DNA of 64,000 nucleotides from Nocardia sp. CC227C (GCF_030767025.1 NZ_JASITE010000006.1:124001-188000), one strand, 5' to 3'. Positions 26,410 to 35,598 are shown, counted from the first letter of the stretch. Notes: a model not told the origin generated them from the letters alone. Program-made: numbers and translations.

Positions 26410-27531
26410 ATGCGTACCGAGATCTGCGACCGGTTGGGCATCGACGTCCCGATCTTCGCCTTCACCCACTGCCGCGACGTGGCCGCCGCGGTCAGCAATG
26501 CCGGCGGACTCGGCGTGCTCGGCGCGGTCGGCTTCACCGCCGAACAGCTCGAGGTCGAACTCGCCTGGCTGGACGAGCACGTCACCGGCGTCTACGGCGT
26601 CGACCTGGTGATCCCCTCCAAATACGAGGGCAAGGGCATCGACGACCTCAGCCCCGAACAGCTGGAAGCCAAACTGGCCGAGCTGGTTCCGCAGGGACAC
26701 CGCGAATTCGCCGAGAAGATCCTCACCGACCACGGCGTGCCGCACCTGCCCGACGGCGAGCGCCACAACCAGCTGCTCGGCTGGACCGCCACCACGGTCG
26801 CCCCGCAGATCGAGGTGATCCTGAAGCACCCCAAGGCCAAACTGGTCGCCAACGCCCTTGGCACCCCGCCCGATGACGTGATCAAGCAGATCCAGGACTC
26901 CGGTCGCCTCATCGGCGCGCTGTGCGGTTCGGTCAAGCACGCGCTCAACCACAAGCGGGCCGGACTGGACTTCGTGGTCATGCAGGGCACCGAGGGCGGC
27001 GGCCACTGCGGCGAGGTGTCCTCGGTGGTGCTGTGGCCGCAGGTGATCGACGCCATCGGCGATATGCCCGCACTCGCGGCCGGTGGTATCGCCGACGGCC
27101 GCCAGATCGCCGCCGCCCTCGCCATGGGCGCGGCGGGCGCGTGGACCGGCTCGCTGTGGCTGACGGTCGAGGAGGCGAATGTGCCGCCCGCGCAGATGCA
27201 GACCTACATCGACGCCAGCAGCCACGACACCGTGCGCTCGCGCGCCTGGACCGGCAAGCCGTGCCGCATGCTCCGCAACGACTGGACCGAGGCGTGGGAG
27301 AACCCGCAGAACCCGGACCCGCTGCCCATGCCGCTCCAGATGATGGTGGCCCTCGACGGCGTCAAGCGCGGCCACCGCTACCCGGAGGCCGCCAAGGACG
27401 TGAACTTCAATCCGGTCGGCCAGGTGGTCGGCATGATGAACAAGGTCGAGCGCTCCACCGATGTGGTGCAGCGCCTCATCGCCGAATATCTCGAGGCGTG
27501 TGAACGGCTGAACAAGCTCAACAACGCCTGA
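26410..27531 (+). CDS. nitronate monooxygenase/2-nitropropane dioxygenase-like FMN enzyme
   Basis: ATG after GAGGAG; 373 residues. TIM-barrel features: N-A-G-G-L-G-V-L-G-A-V near 30-40, V-M-Q-G-T-E-G-G-G-H-C-G-E-V (FMN phosphate region and His) near 192-205, and A-A-G-G-I-A-D-G-R-Q-I-A-A-A-L-A-M-G-A near 222-240. It belongs to the longer actinobacterial branch typified by M. tuberculosis Rv1533, and a related branch (IpdC) acts in steroid ring degradation. Two KstR-type boxes sit upstream, so expression with sterol catabolism is likely. It may act as a flavin-dependent reductase or dehydrogenase rather than on nitronates. Confidence 0.88.
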   Translation: MRTEICDRLGIDVPIFAFTHCRDVAAAVSNAGGLGVLGAVGFTAEQLEVELAWLDEHVTGVYGVDLVIPSKYEGKGIDDLSPEQLEAKLAELVPQGHREFAEKILTDHGVPHLPDGERHNQLLGWTATTVAPQIEVILKHPKAKLVANALGTPPDDVIKQIQDSGRLIGALCGSVKHALNHKRAGLDFVVMQGTEGGGHCGEVSSVVLWPQVIDAIGDMPALAAGGIADGRQIAAALAMGAAGAWTGSLWLTVEEANVPPAQMQTYIDASSHDTVRSRAWTGKPCRMLRNDWTEAWENPQNPDPLPMPLQMMVALDGVKRGHRYPEAAKDVNFNPVGQVVGMMNKVERSTDVVQRLIAEYLEACERLNKLNNA

Positions 27532-27667
27532 CACCATCCCGGAACGCCCGACCTCCCAGCGCGCCTCGGACACAGCGGGACCGACCACTTCCGTACGGGG
27601 TAGCACCCGTGCGGGAGGTGCGGCCAGCCCCCTGTGGTCCGGGGCGTTCGCTCGTTACGTTCGATCC

Positions 27668-28159
27668 GTGTCCATCGTTCATCGCGCACTGCGCGCCGCG
27701 AGCTACGCGGTCGCGTCGCTGCCGGTCGCCTTCACATCCGTCGACCGCCGGGTTCGGCTGACCCGCTGGGCGTTCGGGTCCACGATCGACATTCGGGCGT
27801 CCGGCGCGCGGGCGCGGACGCATACCGTGCTGGCCGCGGTACTTGGACTGCTCGCCTGTTTCGTCGCGCTCCCGGCCACCGTCACGACGGTGCGCGGCTT
27901 CGCCTATCCGCTCGTGACCGGCGGCGAGTACGGGGATGCCTGGGGTGGGCCCACCCTCGCGGGGGCGTGGGCGGTGCACGCCGTGGTGGGCATCGCGCTG
28001 CTACCGGCGTGGGTGGTGCTGCTCGCCGGAATCGGCAGTGTGCAGCGGCATCTGGCCGCGCGCCTGCTCGGCCGCGACGGCCCGTGGTGGCCGATTCCGG
28101 TGGCGGTGCTGGTGGCAGCGGTCGAGGCCGTCTATCTCCTGGCGCTCTGGCAGGCGTGA
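27668..28159 (+). CDS. small membrane protein of unknown function
   Basis: GTG start; 163 residues. Three hydrophobic segments: H-T-V-L-A-A-V-L-G-L-L-A-C-F near 52-75, A-W-A-V-H-A-V-V-G-I-A-L-L-P near 99-122, and I-P-V-A-V-L-V-A-A-V-E-A-V near 142-161. The N-terminal 50 residues are Arg-rich and cytoplasmic by the positive-inside rule. I do not recognise the family. Confidence 0.65.
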   Translation: MSIVHRALRAASYAVASLPVAFTSVDRRVRLTRWAFGSTIDIRASGARARTHTVLAAVLGLLACFVALPATVTTVRGFAYPLVTGGEYGDAWGGPTLAGAWAVHAVVGIALLPAWVVLLAGIGSVQRHLAARLLGRDGPWWPIPVAVLVAAVEAVYLLALWQA

Positions 28160-28309
28160 AACGCCCGGTTGCGGGTGTCGCCGGTTGCTCTCGATCTCCT
28201 TGCGTCCCAAGATGTAGACAGCCCGTGTGTCGCCACAGTGTGAGAACCGTCTCCGAACCGACCGTGCGGCTTGAAGTTTCGTCAAGTGGATTGCGACGGT
28301 GGTCGGAAC

Positions 28310-29167
28310 ATGTTGAAGAAGAAGTCGTCGCGCGCGCGGAAACTCATCCTGCCCCTGGCCATTACCGGCCTGCTCGTCCTGCTGGCGTTCGTGCTCACGG
28401 TGGTGGGCGAGGAACCGGCACCCACCCCGACCGATCCCTCGGGTCGGGTCGCCACGGCACGCACTCAGCTCGACGCCCTGCCGGTGCGCGACTGGGCGGC
28501 CAAGACCGGTTACGACCGTGAGAAATTCGGATCGGCCTGGACCGATGACGTCAGTATCGAGGGCGGCGGCAACGGCTGCGACACCCGCAACGACATCCTG
28601 GCGCGCGACCTCACCGACGTGAAGCTGGACAGCGGCGGCTGCAAGGTGCTCAGCGGCACGCTCGCCGATCCGTACACCGGGCGGACCATCAAGTTCAAGC
28701 AGGGCCGCGAGACCAGCGCCGCCGTGCAGATCGACCACATCGTGGCACTGAGCAACGCCTGGCTGACCGGCGCGCAGGAACTCTCCACCGAGCAGCGCCG
28801 CAACCTGGCCAACGACCCGCGCAATCTGATCGCCGTGGACGGCCCCACCAACCAGGGCAAGGGCGATTCCGATGCCTCCCAGTGGCTTCCGCCCCGCAAG
28901 GACTACCGCTGCACGTACGTGGCGCAGCAGATCGAGGTGAAGGCCGCCTACCGCCTGTGGGTCACCCGCGACGAGCGCGACGCCATGGCGCGGGTGCTCG
29001 ACACCTGCACGGCGACCGCGCCCACAGCCGCACCGAGCACGACATCGACCGTGCACTACGGCAATTGCGAAGAGGCCCGCACCGCCGGAGCCGCGCCGCT
29101 GCGCCGGGGCGAACCCGGTTACCGGCCGCAGCTGGACGGCAACGGCGACGGCATCGCCTGCGAGTAG
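28310..29167 (+). CDS. secreted HNH nuclease with excalibur domain
   Basis: 285 residues from ATG 28310. Lys/Arg-rich start and one hydrophobic segment (about 14-34) indicate export or membrane anchoring. The centre carries a DUF1524/GmrSD-type HNH site: Q-I-D-H-I-V-A-L-S-N-A-W near 142-153, then N-D-P-R-N-L-I-A-V, and N-Q-G-K-G-D-S-D-A-S-Q-W-L-P. The C-terminus is an excalibur Ca-binding domain: Y-G-N-C-E-E-A-R and D-G-N-G-D-G-I-A-C-E with two Cys. Four extra Cys suggest disulfides. Probably an extracellular DNase for nutrient scavenging or competition. Confidence 0.87.
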   Translation: MLKKKSSRARKLILPLAITGLLVLLAFVLTVVGEEPAPTPTDPSGRVATARTQLDALPVRDWAAKTGYDREKFGSAWTDDVSIEGGGNGCDTRNDILARDLTDVKLDSGGCKVLSGTLADPYTGRTIKFKQGRETSAAVQIDHIVALSNAWLTGAQELSTEQRRNLANDPRNLIAVDGPTNQGKGDSDASQWLPPRKDYRCTYVAQQIEVKAAYRLWVTRDERDAMARVLDTCTATAPTAAPSTTSTVHYGNCEEARTAGAAPLRRGEPGYRPQLDGNGDGIACE

Positions 29168-29175
29168 CGGGCGAT

Positions 29176-29631
29176 TCAGTCGTGCAGCGCGCCGCGCAGG
29201 GATTCGGCGCGCTGTTTGACCGCATCGGTCATCCCCCCGAAACCCTGCCGCAGCGCACCGCCCATGACGGCGCCGACCACCGGGCTGAGCCAACCGGCGA
29301 GGGCGAAATGGGAGTCGTAGCGGCAGCGGTCCGCGCCCAGGGCGGTGACGGTGTGCGAGCGCTCGCTGCGCAGGGTGCCCAGCGGCGCCGGCTTCATGGT
29401 GTAGCTGAACTCCTTTCCGGGCGTGTGGGACCGGATGAACTCCCGCTGCGTACGCGGACGCGGGCCGATGAGCCGCACCCGCATATCGATGGGCGACCCG
29501 GGCTCCAACGTCGTCTCGCAGCCGAGCACGAACGGGTTCCACTCGCCGTAGCGGTCCACGTCGGTGAGCACCTGCCAGACGAGTTCGGCGGGCGCGTCGA
29601 TCTCGACGCTCTTGTCGATCACCAATGACAT
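29176..29631 (-). CDS. SRPBCC (START/Bet v1-like) protein
   Basis: 151 residues from ATG 29631. The START-like pattern is clear: I-D-A-P-A-E-L-V-W-Q-V-L-T-D-V-D-R-Y-G-E-W-N-P-F at the N-terminus, and a long C-terminal helix (F-G-G-M-T-D-A-V-K-Q-R-A-E-S-L). Such proteins bind a hydrophobic ligand or act as cyclases; there is no catalytic motif to name one. Divergent from the AraC-type regulator, 92 bases apart. Confidence 0.82.
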   Translation of the reverse strand: MSLVIDKSVEIDAPAELVWQVLTDVDRYGEWNPFVLGCETTLEPGSPIDMRVRLIGPRPRTQREFIRSHTPGKEFSYTMKPAPLGTLRSERSHTVTALGADRCRYDSHFALAGWLSPVVGAVMGGALRQGFGGMTDAVKQRAESLRGALHD

Positions 29632-29723
29632 GCCGGAACAGTAGCGCACAAACTGCAACACGTTCACCCTGTGGTGGCGGGTCCGCAGCGGTGGTGCGGC
29701 ATGACCGTCGTTACGGTTACGGG

Positions 29724-30725
29724 GTGGACGCGGTGCGCCGGATGCTCGTCGTCGCCTATGACGACGCTCAGATACTCGATATCGCCTGCCCCTGTGGTGC
29801 TTGGGATCTGGCGAATCGGTTCGGGGCCGATCCCGGGTACGCGATCGAACTGGTCTCGGCGGGCGGGGGAGCGGTGTGTACCTCGGCGGGCATCCCGATG
29901 GGCAGCGGCCGACTCGAAACCGTCGGCGGTGCGATCGACACCCTGATGGTCGTCGGCGGTCCCGGTAGCGAGGCCGCCGCGGCGGACGGGCGTCTCCTCG
30001 ACCAGATTCGGCGGGTGGCGCGCCGGGCGCGGCGCGTCGCCGCGGTCTGCACGGGTGCGTCGCTGCTGGCGGCCGCCGGACTGCTGGAGCGGCGGCGGGT
30101 GACCACGCACTGGGCCTACGGCGCGGAACTCGCCGCCCGCTATCCGGATGTCGCCGTGGATACCGCACCGCTGTACGTGCGCGACGGCGATGTCTACACC
30201 TCCGCCGGAGTGACCAGCGCGCTCGATCTGACGCTCTCGCTCATCGTCGACGACCACGGCTCCGCCCTGGCGCGCGCCGTCGCCCGGGAGCTGGTCACCT
30301 ACGTGCACCGACCGGCCGATCAGGCACAGCTCAGCATGTACCTGGCCACGCCGCCGACCGACGATCAACTCGTGGACGAGCTGATGCGGTACGTGGCGAG
30401 CAATCTGGCGCAAGACCTTTCACCGCGCACACTGGCGGCGCGCGGCGGCGTCAGCACCCGCCACCTGTCACGGCTGTTCCGCGCGCATCTGGGCACCACC
30501 CCGGCGCGGGCGGTGCGGGCGGCCCGCGCCGAGGCGGCCGCACACCTGGTCCGCCACAGCGATCTCCCCTTGGCGGCCGTCGCCCGGCGGTGCGGCTTCG
30601 CCTCGGCACAGACCCTGCGGGCGGCGCTGTACGGGCACTGCGGCATGAACGGGGACACGATCCGCAAAATGGCGGACATGCCGGTGGCCCGCCCCGACGC
30701 GGACGACGACACTCCGGTGACGTGA
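29724..30725 (+). CDS. GlxA-like transcriptional regulator (DJ-1/PfpI plus AraC HTH)
   Basis: 333 residues from GTG 29724 (ATG 29742 is possible). Residues 1-about 190 are a DJ-1/PfpI domain, with V-A-A-V-C-T-G-A-S-L-L-A at the nucleophile elbow and T-T-H-W-A-Y downstream, as in GlxA regulators. Residues about 210-310 are an AraC HTH with L-A-A-R-G-G-V-S-T-R-H-L-S-R-L-F and A-R-R-C-G-F-A-S-A-Q-T-L. After this the usual F-x-x-x-x-G-x-x-P-x-x-Y-R ending is replaced by A-L-Y-G-H-C-G-M-N-G-D-T, an unusual tail. It overlaps the next gene, another DJ-1 protein. Confidence 0.85.
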   Translation: MDAVRRMLVVAYDDAQILDIACPCGAWDLANRFGADPGYAIELVSAGGGAVCTSAGIPMGSGRLETVGGAIDTLMVVGGPGSEAAAADGRLLDQIRRVARRARRVAAVCTGASLLAAAGLLERRRVTTHWAYGAELAARYPDVAVDTAPLYVRDGDVYTSAGVTSALDLTLSLIVDDHGSALARAVARELVTYVHRPADQAQLSMYLATPPTDDQLVDELMRYVASNLAQDLSPRTLAARGGVSTRHLSRLFRAHLGTTPARAVRAARAEAAAHLVRHSDLPLAAVARRCGFASAQTLRAALYGHCGMNGDTIRKMADMPVARPDADDDTPVT

Positions 30726-31513
30726 CCGACTACTCGATCGACCCGACGACATCGCACCCGGCGCGGCGACCGCGCCGACATGTCCTGCGCGGCGGCGTGG
30801 CGCTGGCCGCGGCCGGATTCACCACGGCGTTCGCCCCCACGGCCGCGGCGAGACCGGACTCCGAGGGACCGGAGATCGGGATCGTGCTCTACGACGGCTT
30901 CAGCCTCCTCGACCCCACCGGTCCCGCCGAGGTGCTGTCCCGGATCCCGGGCGCGCGGGTGACGATGATCGCCGAGCGGCGCGGGCCGGTGCGCACCGAC
31001 ACCGGCGACGTGGCCGTGGTCGCCGAGCGCGCCCGCGCCGAGGTGGACCGGCTCGATGTGCTGCTGATACCGGGCGCGGGGAACCGCGGGACCACCGCCG
31101 CCATCCGCGATACCGCGCTACTGCAATGGATTCGGGACATCGACGCCACCACGACCTGGACGACCGCGGTCTGCACCGGTTCGGTGGTCCTCGCCGCGAC
31201 CGGGCTGCTGGACGGGCACGAGGCGACCACCTACTGGGCGTCGGCTCCCTATCTCGAATCCACCCATCCGGTCACCTATCTGCCGCACCGCTACGTCCAC
31301 TCCGGCAAGTTCATCACCGCCGCGGGCGTTTCCGCGGGCCTGGACATGTCGCTCTACCTGGCGGCGCTGCTCACCGACGAGGACACCGCCCGCGCCATCC
31401 AACTCGCCATCGAATACGACCCGAAGCCCCCCTTCGACTCCGGCGACGCCACCCGGGCCGATACCGCCCTGCGCGACCGCGCCCTCGACATCCTGGAGCA
31501 ATCCCAGACCTGA
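30722..31513 (+). CDS. Tat-exported DJ-1/PfpI family protein (isonitrile hydratase-like)
   Basis: GTG within the regulator's stop (4-base overlap); 263 residues. The start has R-R-P-R-R-H-V-L-R-G-G then a hydrophobic run ending in P-T-A-A-A, a twin-arginine signal. The mature part is a DJ-1 domain: I-G-I-V-L-Y-D-G-F-S-L-L-D, and nucleophile Cys in T-A-V-C-T-G-S-V-V-L-A-A-T-G-L-L. Isonitrile hydratases (InhA) have this layout but are normally cytoplasmic. Coupling to a GlxA regulator suggests it is that regulator's target. Confidence 0.83.
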   Translation: MTDYSIDPTTSHPARRPRRHVLRGGVALAAAGFTTAFAPTAAARPDSEGPEIGIVLYDGFSLLDPTGPAEVLSRIPGARVTMIAERRGPVRTDTGDVAVVAERARAEVDRLDVLLIPGAGNRGTTAAIRDTALLQWIRDIDATTTWTTAVCTGSVVLAATGLLDGHEATTYWASAPYLESTHPVTYLPHRYVHSGKFITAAGVSAGLDMSLYLAALLTDEDTARAIQLAIEYDPKPPFDSGDATRADTALRDRALDILEQSQT

Positions 31514-31593
31514 ACCGCGCACCAGCGATCCGCGGGAACGGCCGATGGCGGTTCGCTCGTCTCGGCCAACCAGCGGCACTGGCCGGACCGATG

Positions 31594-32361
31594 TCAGGTA
31601 TCCAGTTCGTAGGTGGCGGTGAATTCTTCGCCGCCGATCAGGTAGCGATCCATGCTTACCTCGTCCGGCCTGTCAGGGTCGAAGGGCACGGCGATCTTGC
31701 CGTCGGCCCCGGTGTTCATCGGCTCCCCCCATGGTGCGATGATCTCGATCCGCTGGCCCGTATCGTTCGGAATCGCCCGAACCTTCCCCTTGGGCTTGTA
31801 TACGCCGGGCTCCGAAGTTTCCTCGTGACGTTGGTCGAAGTGAGCTCTGGCGACATCGACGTCCGGCTCAGCCGCTCTGTAGATGTATCGCTCGCCGCCG
31901 GGGTTGGTGATGATGATCTGGCCCGCCCGGGCCCGATTGACGGTTTCCCGGGTGCCGTCGGCCAGGATGGTCTCGACGGGTTCGTCCTCGCTCGCTGGAT
32001 GCGCGCGGACCACACCCTTCTTCCTGTAGATCGGGGCCTGCGCGAGCTTCTCGGTGTACTCGGGGGTGGTGAGATCGACCCGGAGCGGCACCGATTCGGA
32101 GCCGGTCGAATCGCCCGGCGACCTCGGATCTCCTTCCACCGAGTGGGGGCGTTGACGCGTATCGCCGCCGCCTGTGCCCGCCCCGAGAATCCGATGCCCA
32201 CTCCCGATATCGACGTCGTTCGCCCGCCGCATGCCACTTCCCAACTCGTCGGCGCCACGGCCCAGATTCTCCGCATCAGCCCTGCCGAACTTCCCCAGTA
32301 GCCGGACAACCGGGCGAGCGACCCTGTCACGAAGGAGGTCGGCCACAACCCTGCTGATCAC
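31594..32361 (-). CDS. hypothetical protein with two tandem PGDYG-like modules
   Basis: GTG 32361 has GAGGAG 8 bases upstream; 255 residues. No signal peptide. The N-terminal 90 residues are basic and low in structure. Two related modules follow: P-I-Y-R-K-K-G-V-V-R-A-H (start of first) and G-V-Y-K-P-K-G-K-V-R-A-I-P (start of second), each continuing through a V-E-T/I-E-I strand to a Gly-rich turn (G-Q-I-I-I-T-N-P-G-G-E and G-K-I-A-V-P-F). They resemble PGDYG domains, small beta folds found in phage and accessory proteins. Function unknown. Confidence 0.6.
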   Translation of the reverse strand: MISRVVADLLRDRVARPVVRLLGKFGRADAENLGRGADELGSGMRRANDVDIGSGHRILGAGTGGGDTRQRPHSVEGDPRSPGDSTGSESVPLRVDLTTPEYTEKLAQAPIYRKKGVVRAHPASEDEPVETILADGTRETVNRARAGQIIITNPGGERYIYRAAEPDVDVARAHFDQRHEETSEPGVYKPKGKVRAIPNDTGQRIEIIAPWGEPMNTGADGKIAVPFDPDRPDEVSMDRYLIGGEEFTATYELDT

Positions 32362-32491
32362 CGCTATTCTCCTCGGCCTACGACACAGAACGACTTGGCT
32401 CGGCCACAATACAACTCGTGAACTCGTCGGCCGCGAAGCAGCATTCCCACGGCGAGCGATACCGCCGTGTGCCGTGCCGCCCCTCGGCCGT

Positions 32492-32977
32492 TCAGTCCTC
32501 GGTTCGCCCCTCGCGGTACTCCGCTTCGCGCACGGCGGCGGTTTCGCGCGGGTCGTGCACCGTCAGTACCTCGTCACCGGGTTCGGTGTGGTGGTCCACC
32601 GTGTAGAACCGCACCTCGTGGCCGTCCGGATCGTGCAGCAGCGGCAGGATCCATCCCTTGGTCGCGAAGTGCACCCCGGCGTGGCTCTCGCCGAGTCCGG
32701 TGAGGTGCTCGGCCAGCTCGTCGAGCCGGAAGCGGTCCGGTACGCCGATCGCGAAATAGTCGAAACCCGCCGCCGCGGCGGCCTTTTCCGGGTCCAGGCG
32801 CAGCGCCAGCGGTGGACCGCCGTCGGGATGGCGCAGACCGACGCCCGCCAGTACTTCGTCCTCGACGAATTCGACCTCGAGTTCGTAGCCCAGGCGGGTG
32901 CGGTACCAGTCGATGGATACCTCCAGGTCGGAGACGGGCAATTTGAGGTGGTGCACACCGGCGAGTCGGGGAACCAT
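32492..32977 (-). CDS. VOC family protein (glyoxalase/dioxygenase fold)
   Basis: 161 residues from ATG 32977. [27 protein letters not shown] is the standard first beta-alpha-beta of the vicinal oxygen chelate fold, and [13 protein letters not shown] is the closing strand with a metal-ligand Glu. Function cannot be set more closely: glyoxalase, dioxygenase or resistance protein. Follows the TetR gene by 50 bases on the same strand, so likely co-transcribed. Confidence 0.85.
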   Translation of the reverse strand: MVPRLAGVHHLKLPVSDLEVSIDWYRTRLGYELEVEFVEDEVLAGVGLRHPDGGPPLALRLDPEKAAAAAGFDYFAIGVPDRFRLDELAEHLTGLGESHAGVHFATKGWILPLLHDPDGHEVRFYTVDHHTEPGDEVLTVHDPRETAAVREAEYREGRTED

Positions 32978-33027
32978 CGCACTCTCCTTCGCGTCTTCTC
33001 CCAGCGCACGCCTTCGGAGCCGTCTCG

Positions 33028-33597
33028 TCAAGAGGGCGGCGGGAGCGCGGTCTCGATCAGGCGGCGGGTGGCGCGGTCCACGCGGTCGGTGTCGCCGGTG
33101 ATCCACCAGTCCTGGATGAGTCCGCGAATGCCCGAGACCAGCAGGGTGGCAGCGGATTCCGGGTCTTCGAGGGCGGGATCGACGCGGTGCAGCGCGGCGG
33201 CGATGGCGTCGACCACCACGCGGACGGCCGAATCGGCGTAGGCGCGGAAGGGACTGTCGGGAACGCAGGCCGCGCCCAGCACCTGGAGCAGTACCCGCAG
33301 ACTCGCACCCGCCGCGCCGCGGGTGTTGAGGGCGAACGCGCCGCCGAGGCGGTCGCGCAGCGTGTCCACATCGTCGACGTCGGTGAAGAGGGCGCCGATA
33401 TCGGGCCGCTGGGTTTCCAGGGCGGCCACCAGCATGGCTTCCTTGCTGCCGAAATAGTGGATGAGCATGCGCGAGCTGGTGCCCAGGTAGTCGGCCAGCG
33501 GTCGCAGCGACAGTTCGACGAGTCCGTGGTCCGCGATATAGGCGATGACACCGGCCAGCAGTTCGGCGCGACGGGCATGGTCGAGGGGGCGGGGCAC
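33028..33597 (-). CDS. TetR-family regulator
   Basis: GTG 33597 is preferred to the ATG at 33630, because a 16-bp operator-like repeat would otherwise lie inside the coding region. 189 residues. [33 protein letters not shown], textbook TetR. The C-terminal half is a helical ligand domain. Divergent from the ketosynthase and upstream of the VOC gene, so it may control both. Confidence 0.9.
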   Translation of the reverse strand: MPRPLDHARRAELLAGVIAYIADHGLVELSLRPLADYLGTSSRMLIHYFGSKEAMLVAALETQRPDIGALFTDVDDVDTLRDRLGGAFALNTRGAAGASLRVLLQVLGAACVPDSPFRAYADSAVRVVVDAIAAALHRVDPALEDPESAATLLVSGIRGLIQDWWITGDTDRVDRATRRLIETALPPPS

Positions 33598-33605
33598 GGT
33601 TTGAC

Positions 33606-33621
33606 TGTAGCGGACGCTACA
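33606..33621. promoter_or_regulatory. TetR operator candidate TGTAGCG-GA-CGCTACA
   Basis: A perfect 7-2-7 palindrome in the 39-base gap between the TetR start and the ketosynthase start. Size and place are typical of an autoregulatory TetR operator that also controls the divergent gene. Confidence 0.7.
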
Positions 33622-33636
33622 GGTATTCATGACGCC

Positions 33637-34887
33637 ATGGGTGTAACAAGTGCTTCAGAAACTCGACCGGGTGGCCGCGGTGTGGTGGTGACCGCCATGG
33701 CCGCCACCACCTGCCTGGGCGCGGACCTGGACACCACCTGGGCGCGGCTGGTGGCCGGTGACAGCGGAATCGGCGCGCTCACCGACGATTTCGTGGCCGA
33801 GTACGACCTGCCGGTGCGAATCGGCGGACGGCTCACGGCACGGCCGGGCGATCAGCTGAGCCGCATCGAGCAGCGCCGCACCTCCTTCGTGCAGCAACTG
33901 GCCCTGGTGCTGGGACGGCGGGTGTGGTCCGACGCCGGTACGCCCGACGTGGACCCCGACCGGCTCGGCGTGGCCGTCGGCACCGGGCTGGGCGGCGGCG
34001 ACGCCCTGGTCGACGCCGTCGACCGGATGCGGGCGGGCGGCTACCGCAAGGTTCCGCCCATGACCGTCCCGATGGTCATGCCCAATGGCGCGGCCGCCAC
34101 CGTCGGCCTGGAGGTGGGCGCGAAAGCCGGTGTGTACGCGCCCGTTTCGGCGTGCGCCTCGGGCGCGGAGGCCATCGCCCACGCCTGGCGGCTGATCACC
34201 ACCGGCGAGGCCGATGTGATGGTGGCCGGTGGCGTCGAAGGCCATATCGACGCCGTGCCCATCGCCAGCTTCGCCATGATGCGCGCCATGAGCACCCGCA
34301 ATGCCGAACCCGCCCGCGCCTCCCGGCCGTTCGACCGGGACCGGGACGGTTTCGTCTTCGGCGAGGCCGGGGCGGTGCTCGTCCTCGAGGCCGAGGAGCA
34401 CGCGCGCGCTCGCGGCGCGCACGTGTACGGCCGCATCCTGGGCGCGGGCATCAGCTCGGACGGCTACCACATCACCGGCACCGCACCCGACGGCGACGGC
34501 GCGGCCCGTGCCATGCGCAAAGCCCTGCGATCGGCCGGACTCCAGCCCGGCGACATCACCCACGTCAACGCCCACGCCACCGCGACCCCCGTCGGCGACG
34601 CCTCGGAGGCCCATGCCATCGCCGCGGTCACGCCGCACGCCTCGGTGTACGCCCCCAAATCGGCGCTGGGCCACTCCATCGGCGCGGCGGGCGCGCTCGA
34701 GGTGATGCTGACCCTGCGCACGCTGCGCGACGGGATCATCCCGCCCACATTGAATTACGAGCACCCCGACCCGGCATTCGACCTCGATGTGGTGGCCGAC
34801 AAGCCGCGTGAGGCGCATCCGGAGTACGCGCTGAGCAATTCCTTCGGCTTCGGCGGACACAATGTCACCGTCGCCGTGGGCCGCTGA
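33637..34887 (+). CDS. beta-ketoacyl-ACP synthase (FabF/KasA-like)
   Basis: 416 residues. Condensing-enzyme triad: Cys173 in S-A-C-A-S-G-A-E, His in [12 protein letters not shown], His in [11 protein letters not shown]; the family ending N-S-F-G-F-G-G-H-N is present. It elongates acyl-ACP with malonyl-ACP, as KasA/KasB do in mycolate synthesis. It is not within a fatty-acid operon and is probably controlled by the divergent TetR. A specialised chain-elongation role is possible. Confidence 0.92.
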   Translation: MGVTSASETRPGGRGVVVTAMAATTCLGADLDTTWARLVAGDSGIGALTDDFVAEYDLPVRIGGRLTARPGDQLSRIEQRRTSFVQQLALVLGRRVWSDAGTPDVDPDRLGVAVGTGLGGGDALVDAVDRMRAGGYRKVPPMTVPMVMPNGAAATVGLEVGAKAGVYAPVSACASGAEAIAHAWRLITTGEADVMVAGGVEGHIDAVPIASFAMMRAMSTRNAEPARASRPFDRDRDGFVFGEAGAVLVLEAEEHARARGAHVYGRILGAGISSDGYHITGTAPDGDGAARAMRKALRSAGLQPGDITHVNAHATATPVGDASEAHAIAAVTPHASVYAPKSALGHSIGAAGALEVMLTLRTLRDGIIPPTLNYEHPDPAFDLDVVADKPREAHPEYALSNSFGFGGHNVTVAVGR

Positions 34888-34888
34888 C

Positions 34889-35320
34889 TCAGGGCAGCGT
34901 GTCGATCTGCACGCGCGGATCGAGTTTGCGCAGGGTGTCGGGGCGGTCGGTGAGGCACGGCCAGTCCCGGCTCACCGCCTCGAGGGTGGCGTGCCCGGCC
35001 GGGATGAGCGCGTCGGCGTCGGGGCGGTCCGCCAGTGCCGCCCCGAGATGGTCGCTGGCGGGACGGTCCAGGGGCTGGATGACGGTATTGGGAAGATCCA
35101 GCAGGACCGAGAGGATGTCGAGGCGCACCGGCGAGATGAGTGCGCGGGCGGCGGCCAGGGCGGTGGCCGGAATGATGATGGTATGTCCCGCGTCCGCGGT
35201 CGCCCACACCACCGACTGCACATAGGCCACGCGATGCGCCCAGGCGGTGAGCGCTGCCGTATCGAACACGATGCCGCCGAGCGTGGAACCGGTCAGCGGC
35301 CCTGGAGCCGGGGGAGTCAC
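34889..35320 (-). CDS. PIN-domain toxin candidate (VapC-like)
   Basis: GTG 35320; 143 residues. V-F-D-T-A-A-L-T-A-W supplies the first acidic residue of a PIN active site, I-I-I-P-A-T-A-L-A-A-A the second region, and D-A-D-A-L-I-P-A-G-H-A-T-L-E-A-V the third. The sequence is divergent: the usual late D-x-D near the end is not obvious. The start overlaps the antitoxin stop by 4 bases, normal for such pairs. PIN toxins cleave RNA. Confidence 0.7.
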   Translation of the reverse strand: MTPPAPGPLTGSTLGGIVFDTAALTAWAHRVAYVQSVVWATADAGHTIIIPATALAAARALISPVRLDILSVLLDLPNTVIQPLDRPASDHLGAALADRPDADALIPAGHATLEAVSRDWPCLTDRPDTLRKLDPRVQIDTLP

Positions 35321-35598
35321 GCGGCACCGGCGTGATCGCCGGGATCCTCCTCATCGGATAAGGGTGGCAGTCCCTGCACGGCCCGCGCCTTGTTGATCAG
35401 ATCGAGCGGCGGACGGCCGCCGAAGACCTCTTCGATCCGGGCCAGCGACTGTGCCCGGTCCACCCGGGCCTTCACGGATTCGGCGACGAACGCGGAGACC
35501 GATTCGATCCGGCCGCTGCGTCTCCAGTCGTCGAGGGTGGTGGCGATTTCCTCCGGCATCGTCACGGTGATCTTGCGGGTGCGACGCTCTCTCGCCAT
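35317..35598 (-). CDS. ribbon-helix-helix antitoxin
   Basis: 93 residues. R-K-I-T-V-T-M-P-E-E-I-A-T-T-L-D-D-W is the RHH strand and first helix, followed by I-E-S-V-S-A-F-V-A-E-S-V-K-A-R as the second helix. The acidic C-terminus (S-D-E-E-D-P-G-D) would bind the toxin. Upstream of and overlapping the PIN gene; probably autorepressing. Confidence 0.83.
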   Translation of the reverse strand: MARERRTRKITVTMPEEIATTLDDWRRSGRIESVSAFVAESVKARVDRAQSLARIEEVFGGRPPLDLINKARAVQGLPPLSDEEDPGDHAGAA

